Shown: in pieces, positions 58,640 to 64,000 of the stretch | How the letters are laid out: each line of letters opens with the position of its first letter | Position numbering within the stretch: the stretch's first letter is position 1 | Assembly: GCA_030762935.1 (NCBI GenBank) | Contig: CM060900.1 | Span: 395,435,132-395,499,131, forward strand | Direction of reading: 5' to 3' | Length of the DNA stretch: 64,000 nucleotides | Source: Hymenopus coronatus | Taxonomy: Eukaryota; Arthropoda; Insecta; Mantodea; Hymenopodidae | Translations under genes and position numbers: made by a program | The notes under the pieces: generated by a model | What the model was told of the DNA's origin: nothing | Database searches by the model: none | Seen by the model: only the letters and a program-made list of their open reading frames with translations

Positions 58640-58890
58640 CGGCCGTTCTCTTAGTCTAGTGGTAAAATCAATCCTTTTGTCTCCAAGTTCGCGGGTTCAA
58701 ACCCGGCGGAGCGCAGCCCCTGCTTTCTTCTGAAGCGAAATAAAGCTGTTGCTCCCATATCGCAGATTTACGGCACGTAAAATAACCTCAAGCCACACAG
58801 AGAGACCTCTGAACAAAAGTTAGTGATTTTTCACGCCCGAACAGAAGGAGACGCTGAGAACCGCAACAATTAAAGGGCGTCCATAAATGT
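58640..58890 (+). mobile_element. SINE family A copy 11 (divergent head)
   Basis: Head ggccgttctcttagtctagtggtaaaatcaatcc with B box gcgggttcaaacccggcgga (about 58689-58708). The middle lacks the ggattttttcggg segment. The rest follows family A (gcagatttacggcacgtaaaataacctcaagcc, agagacctctgaacaaaa, gacgctgagaaccgcaacaattaaagggcgtccataaat). Confidence 0.82.
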
Positions 58891-58937
58891 GTCAGTTGTG
58901 AAAACTAAGCGAAACGTGGAAGAACAACAATGACGGA

Positions 58938-59020
58938 AGAACGTCGTGGTGGGATTTGAACCTAGGATCTCCAGTTCACGTCCTAATTTAACTATCTCAG
59001 CCACCTGTTTTGGTCAGATA
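58938..59020 (-). repeat. tRNA-like head of another short repeat (single copy here)
   Basis: On the minus strand, aggtggctgagatagttaaattaggacg (A-box type) and ggagatcctaggttcaaatcccaccacgacg (B box) are separated by a tRNA-like distance. No cloverleaf 3' half or matching acceptor arm could be confirmed, so I treat it as a SINE head or tRNA pseudogene. Confidence 0.5.
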
Positions 59021-59097
59021 TGTGTACGTAATGTACCTACTTAAACAAGAACTGTATAAAGTAACTCAACTTTCTCGGACGCTGTAACAAAAAATCT

Positions 59098-59745
59098 TAT
59101 GTGTTACACTCACATGACTTTTTCTAGCTGCTCTACAAACAAACTTCTTAGAAAAGATTATTCCTATTTCTACACAATGCTAATCGAGATAAACATTAGC
59201 AGAATGTTCTTATTACTTAGTTCCTTATAAGTAGAAGGTTACTAAAGGAATGCGCTATACTAAAGTGATAGTCAAATGTTTTAAAAGCTGTCGGTGTATG
59301 ATCGTGATTGCAAATCGCTTCTTTGCTTGGTCAGGAGTGGAACAAAAGAAAAACAGACACGTCCTGCCTGAGAAAAGCATAAGTACTTTACAATGGAAAT
59401 TAACAAGGAATATCTCAAACATGGTAAGCTCCAGGAAAAAAAATGCGTATGACATAAATTGTGTATTTTAACAAGATCTACATTTATTTCGTAGTCAGTT
59501 TTTGACTATCTTTTACGGTTTACTAGTTATCCAAAATTCAGCAAAATCCATCCAGAATAAACAGGTCTTCAGAAGCTATTTCCAAAAAATTCAAGCTATA
59601 CATTTTACTTGTGATGGAAATGGCTTTAATATGTGGTATTTTAATCAAAATCGTTTGAGCAATTTTAAGAAAAACAACATTTTCGAAATTTTTTTCATGT
59701 AGACGGTAGTTACGGTTGGGGATATTTTCTTGAAAATTTTCATGT
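59098..59745 (+). repeat. Left arm of a ~3.1-kb inverted repeat
   Basis: Pairs along its whole length with the reverse complement of 61622-62237. Landmarks from outside inwards (left / reverse complement of right): cacatgactttttctag / cacatgactttctctac; tgctaatcg / cgctaatcg; ccttataagtagaag / ccttgtaagtagaag; taaagtgatagt / taaagtgatagt; atctcaaacatgg / atctcaaaaatga; atgacataaattgtgt / atgacataaatcgtgt; ttacggttta; atccagaataaa; gtcttcagaagctatt / gtcttcagaggctatt; ttttaatcaaaatc; ttttcgaaat; ggggatattttcttgaaaat. Contains two ORFs (73 and 66 codons) without known domains. Confidence 0.85.
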
Positions 59746-59892
59746 CACACCTTTCGAAGATACCAAACTTAAATACCTAGTTTGGTATTTAAGCGTCTTT
59801 TCGTTTTTGTGTTACGCTGTCCACAGTCACACGGACCTTTTTCTGAAAATGCCTTTTTTGGATTCAGGGGGTCATAAAACATGTATTTCCGG

Positions 59893-59955
59893 TGAAATCG
59901 CGGTATCGAATTTTTGGGTGGAATACAATACCTTCTCTATCCACTATATACATTG
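59893..59955 (+). repeat. 63-bp direct repeat, copy 1 (inside the inverted-repeat loop)
   Basis: ccggtgaaatcgcggtatcgaatttttgggtggaatacaataccttctctatccactat is repeated with few substitutions in the same orientation at 62240-62303. Similarity starts sharply at ccggtgaaat in both copies. Confidence 0.88.
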
Positions 59956-59999
59956 AAAAGCATCTACCTACCCAAATAAGTTAAAAGTATACCTTGGTT

Positions 60000-61621
60000 T
60001 CTCTGTTTCAAACTTTATATATGTGGTCCAATCTGTATGTTGAACTGCGTGTCATTTCCACTTCAGCATTCATATGCTGATGGTGCTACACTTGCTGTAA
60101 TAAACCGTAAAAGAAACAGAATGGAAAGGTAAACTTTAAGTGCCTGGAAATGGCATTGAAAATAGCTTAAGTTGTATACAAGAGGGCAGCACGTAATATA
60201 GTACTTAATGTGCGGAAAAATATTTTTGAAACATTTTCTTTCCAGAAAGGATAAGATATTAAGTAAAGCTTCTGAGAACGTGTAATAAACCAGACATCTT
60301 TAGCGTGTTCTGCAGTGTTTCATGTTTGATTTGGTTCTGTTTGCCGTGCAGAACACAATAACTGACGTAAAATAATGAGATTCTTTATTGTGCCATAAAA
60401 TGCATTAGCCGCTCTAAAAGCCGTATGGAATAATCGACCAGATATCGTGACACATTACGCCCGTGATTTAATAGGATTGGATCGCTGACTCCATTAGCCA
60501 CTGTGAAGCGCTTCATAAGTGGATTAATTCAAAATAATTTCCATAAGATATCACCTTGCAATATATCAAATATCTCCCAGGAATATAGTAAACATTTATT
60601 CCGCTGAACGAGGTATATTTAATACTAACCTATTAAATCCTACAATATCAATACGTAAAAGTAGTAATTTTCAAACTTGTAGAAATACATGCTATGTATA
60701 ATGGGTTATACTGGATTTGCGAGATTGTGCACGTGACTGATATAAGTAATTTGAGATCGGCGATGTATGGTCCCCGGATAAACATAACGCAGCTACATAA
60801 CGTTAAAGGTATGGGTATCGGGTGCTGATAAGACGGTGTTAAAGCAAAGCAGGCTGAAAAAATGACCTAGAATGTCTTTAAAACTGCTGCCCGAGTATAG
60901 AAATATCGATTTTTAGCAGCTCGTTACTAAGCTTTTCAAGATTTAACGTCGCAAAAATCTGTAAAATCTCGAACTAATTGCTTGACAGTGCGACACTGAG
61001 CATTCATTAACTACATTCTTGAGGTAGCCTACTATGGAGGCGTTTTTTCTGCTGCTCTGGTGGCTTAATGTGTAAAGTGGCAAGCTGCTATCACAAATGT
61101 CATGAGTTCGATTCGTGTCATAGAGTAAATGTTTTGTATTATTATTTATTTCATTCCAGACGAAGTGCCGCGATACGTGAATGAGACCCGAAATCGGAAA
61201 CTATCTTTCACTTGAAAGCCAGTATCATAATCACTACGCTAGAGAGGTACGCTGTAATATGTCCCTTCGTTTTTTGTGTTATGCTTTCGAATGGTTGATA
61301 AATTAGCCAGTGGCGTACTGGCACTTCAGAAACTTATAGCCGTTACTTCGACATTTCAATAAACAGACCACAAGTCCCCTATCTTACACTGCTTATTTCA
61401 GTAATGTACATATTCTGTGAAAATATTTTAGTGTAGTTCATTAACACCCTGTATATTACTCTCGGTGGACCTGATGTTGGTTAAAAAGATGAATAACATA
61501 TTAACATATCTCAATCTGTGAGCTTTATGTCTAGTTTATTCCATAAACGCCTCGTTTAGTCAGAATTTTGCTTTCTTTTATAAATACTACAATTTAATTA
61601 GAAGTTACATTGTCGCAACAG
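60000..61621. other. Loop of the inverted repeat, no gene recognised
   Basis: AT-rich. A tRNA-like stretch at about 61048-61120 (ctggtggcttaatgtgtaaagtgg...catgagttcgattcgtgtca) has A- and B-box spacing and may be another degraded SINE head. No transposase motif was found. Confidence 0.4.
61048..61125 (+). repeat. tRNA-like head (A/B boxes), possible SINE
   Basis: ggtggcttaatgtgtaaagtgg resembles a pol III A box and gagttcgattcgtgtc a B box. The following body has no second copy in this window. Confidence 0.4.
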
Positions 61622-62237
61622 TAGCCTATTTTCAAGAAAATATCCCCGCCCCAAACTACCCTTTAGATATAAAAAATTTCGAAAATTTTGATTTTCTCAA
61701 AAATGGTTCTAATGATTTTGATTAAAATCTCTTATATTTAAGATATTTACATGACAAATAAAATGTATATTTCGAATTTTCTGGGAATAGCCTCTGAAGA
61801 CTACTTTATTCTGGATAAATATTAGTGAATTTTGCTTAACAGTTAAACCGTAAGGGATGGACAAACACTTACCACACAACAAATGTAGAACACATTAAAA
61901 CACACGATTTATGTCATATACATTTTTTTCGTGGAGTTGATCATTTTTGAGATATCTCTTGTTTTTGGTTTCAGCTTTGAAAAACTTATACCTTTCTCAT
62001 ACAGAAATTTGTCAACTCTGTTCATAAAAACAGAGGAGCTTCAGTCCTATAGAAACCAGATTTTTACTATCACTTTAACTTATACATCTCCTTTATTTCT
62101 CTTCTACTTACAAGGAAACAAGTAAAAAGACTATTTCTGCTTATTTTTTCACGATTAGCGTGAAGTAAATAGAAGCATAAGCTTTATAACAATAATTTGT
62201 TGCAGAGATGTAGAGAAAGTCATGTGAATGGAACACT
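61622..62237 (-). repeat. Right arm of the ~3.1-kb inverted repeat
   Basis: Reverse-complement partner of 59098-59745, with clear but imperfect similarity judged by eye. Its outer edge (aacactagt at 62232-62240) lies directly against the second copy of the 63-bp direct repeat. Confidence 0.85.
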
Positions 62238-62239
62238 AG

Positions 62240-62303
62240 TCCGGTGAAATCTCGATATCGAATTTTTGGGTGGATTACAACACCTTCTCTATACACTATG
62301 TAT
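62240..62303 (+). repeat. 63-bp direct repeat, copy 2 (outside the right arm)
   Basis: ccggtgaaatctcgatatcgaatttttgggtggattacaacaccttctctatacactatg, the same orientation as 59893-59955. Confidence 0.88.
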
Positions 62304-62508
62304 GTAGTACGTGTAGAGAAAGTAAGAAACATTACTTTACTATTCTGCGTAACATACAAACTGTTTTGACTAGCGTGGTATAAAAAGGATACTTGCACTT
62401 ACTCCTTCCCTTTATATTGTACGGCGTATTATATTTGCGAAGTGCTTAATGAAAGATTTGATAATAATAATCTGGAAAACAGCCAATGTTCATATATTCA
62501 AGTTTCTA

Positions 62509-62820
62509 AAGACTGATCCCCTATCTCGTTAGATAGAGCGCCTGCTGCGTGAGGGGTTCTGGTTTCGAATCCCCATTGAAAAATGGGGATTTTTTCGCTA
62601 TCCAAGATAAATCCCTAATCTCCCCAGAGCCTGGAATTATGAATGAAAGTGCTGTGTATTAATGTGTGTACGTGCAGTTCAGAGAGACGATGTATAAATA
62701 CCAAGGAAGAAACAGAAATGTAATGACAACTGTATACGAGTTAATATTATTGCCAATAAAAGTTCGCCGATATGACCATAGCAGTTAACGGCGTGGTATA
62801 AATAGAGCAATAGAAATAAA
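62509..62820 (+). mobile_element. SINE family D copy 3, best-preserved
   Basis: Head gatcccctatctcgttagatagagcgcctgctgcg (A box tcgttagatagagcgc) and gttctggtttcgaatcccca (B box). Body gagcctggaattatgaatgaaagtgctgtg, then cgccgatatgaccatagcagttaacggcgtggtataaatagagcaa and an A-rich end. Candidate duplication: aagtttcta (62500-62508) and aagttgcta (62821-62829). Confidence 0.85.
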
Positions 62821-62829
62821 AAGTTGCTA

Positions 62830-64000
62830 CACTTTTTATGTTTCCGAATCGCTGAATCTAAATATGCCATTATTTCTTCTCTAAACCTGTTATAGCTTGG
62901 CATGAATACATTACACAAAACGCATCTGGTTTTCTACTTTTCGGTCTTTGTACACACATTCAATTTGATGTTTAAAACGTATTTTCTAAGGAAGCAAATA
63001 ATGTGAAGTTGCTTAAAAACTTAGTGAGTGGTGGCTTTTGCATAGTTCTCTAAAAACTTATATGTTGGTTCATAACCCCCATATTGTTTTCGAAGTCATA
63101 CTGTGTGCGGAAAAGTGTATACAGACAAGGCTTTTCAAATATTATACTTGTCCTCATTTTCTCCACTCAACATATTTAAAACGCTTTGTTGAGTAGAGTA
63201 ATGCATGTAATGGTTAGTTTCTCATTGTCTTCCAGTTCTCAGTAACTGATACAACAATGTCGTGTGAGTTATACTATATTTTGACTGACAAATGAACGTG
63301 TATTATAAATTAAAATTTGAAATATATTCATACAACGCTTCTAGAATATATTGAATCCGTGACCTCATGATTCTAACAGCAAAATTATTTTTGTGCTGCC
63401 ATTCTATTGTAATATTTTATGCCCATTTTTTCCCATAAATATCTAATTTAACCAGAGAACATTATTGAAGTTTGGTGGGCTTTCTTCTAACAGAGCCTAT
63501 TAATGTTTTTTCGAGCCTAATAATGTTGCATGTATTTTCTAAATACTGTGACTGCAGCACGATACACCCGCGAGCCGCCGTCGGAGTCATAGGGACCTCA
63601 ACCTGGACAGTGAGGCGCAGCCATTGCTCCGATCCGCCGTTCTTAACAATTACGTGTACCAAACACAATAGCCGCAAAACAAAGGTATTTATGTTACTTC
63701 CCTGCAGTTTGAGTAACACAGCTCTGGAAGCTTCCTTTGGCAGTGTCTCGTAATTTCATCGACTAGAACCTTCAACCTGTTATACGGGAAGCATATAAGG
63801 GGCCAAATGGTGCACCGCGTAGCAGCGAAGGAAGTTAAAAGAATGCAGTAAGTAGCGAATCATGACTCAGTTATTCATATAATTTTGATACGGTGGGTCA
63901 GTTGTGTTGTGTACTGTGTGTGTGATAGCTAGGATCCCATCGAAATATACCGCTACGCGACGTAAAACTACTATGTCATTCATCAACAACACACGCAGGG
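62830..64000. other. Terminal interval, nothing recognised
   Basis: Mostly AT-rich. A GC-richer patch at about 63550-63650 gives overlapping 85- and 93-codon ORFs on opposite strands (63462-63753) with no motif. Confidence 0.35.

Noticed and set aside
58938..59020. Possible functional tRNA gene on the minus strand
   Set aside because: A- and B-box spacing is right, but I could not pair a 7-bp acceptor stem or define an anticodon arm; kept only as a tRNA-like repeat head.
63462..63753. Overlapping 85- and 93-codon ORFs on opposite strands
   Set aside because: Mutual shadows in a GC-richer patch, with no domain seen in either.

Overview
This window looks like gene-poor, AT-rich nuclear DNA from an animal with a repeat-laden genome, most likely an insect. 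A cockroach or termite relative is my guess from general familiarity; nothing in the sequence proves it. I found no host protein-coding gene, functional tRNA, rRNA, bacterial operon or CRISPR array. Almost everything recognisable is a decayed mobile element, separated by long AT-rich stretches in which I recognise nothing.

Layout. 0-1.1 kb: decayed Tc1-like transposase (minus). 2.5-9.3 kb: a SINE with target-site duplications, one copy of an unclassified dispersed repeat carrying a poly(A) expansion, a Mutator-like transposase remnant, two more SINEs and a 27-bp minisatellite. 11.3-13.8 kb: a LINE reverse-transcriptase C-terminal fragment, then a second copy of the dispersed repeat, interrupted by a ~174-bp insert with a hammerhead-ribozyme-like core that looks Penelope-derived. 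15.3-15.7 kb: an odd GC-rich, hairpin-rich island. 16.5-24.2 kb: several SINEs. 24.65-26.34 kb: a 5'-truncated LINE with a readable YADD reverse transcriptase, ending in an (AAT)n tail. 29.2-34.8 kb: a possible transposase HTH fragment, a second Tc1-like pseudogene and more SINEs. 35-43.8 kb: very AT-rich and nearly featureless apart from two SINEs. 43.9-44.7 kb: the Penelope-like reverse transcriptase/GIY-YIG remnant. 47.9-48.1 kb: an unusual pentanucleotide array. 49.8-50.4 kb: a 271-bp tandem duplication that reads as perfect. 50.8-54.0 kb: a zinc-finger ORF fragment, a DUF4817/DDE transposase pseudogene, a SINE and a mariner remnant. 54.6-58.9 kb: more SINEs. 59.1-62.3 kb: a large inverted repeat with arms of ~0.6 kb. 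62.5-64 kb: one SINE, then nothing recognised.

The window is best read as layers of elements. At least six groups of tRNA-headed short repeats (called A to F here) occur in both orientations, with the autonomous remnants (LINE, Penelope-like, Tc1/mariner, DUF4817 type, Mutator-like, hAT-like zinc finger) between them. All coding remnants carry stops or frameshifts, so none is expected to be active. The observations most worth checking are the nested hammerhead insert, whose empty site is present in a paralogous copy in the same window; the 59-62 kb inverted repeat; the pentanucleotide array whose variant blocks change by one transition at a time and return to the starting unit; and the GC-rich island at 15.3 kb.
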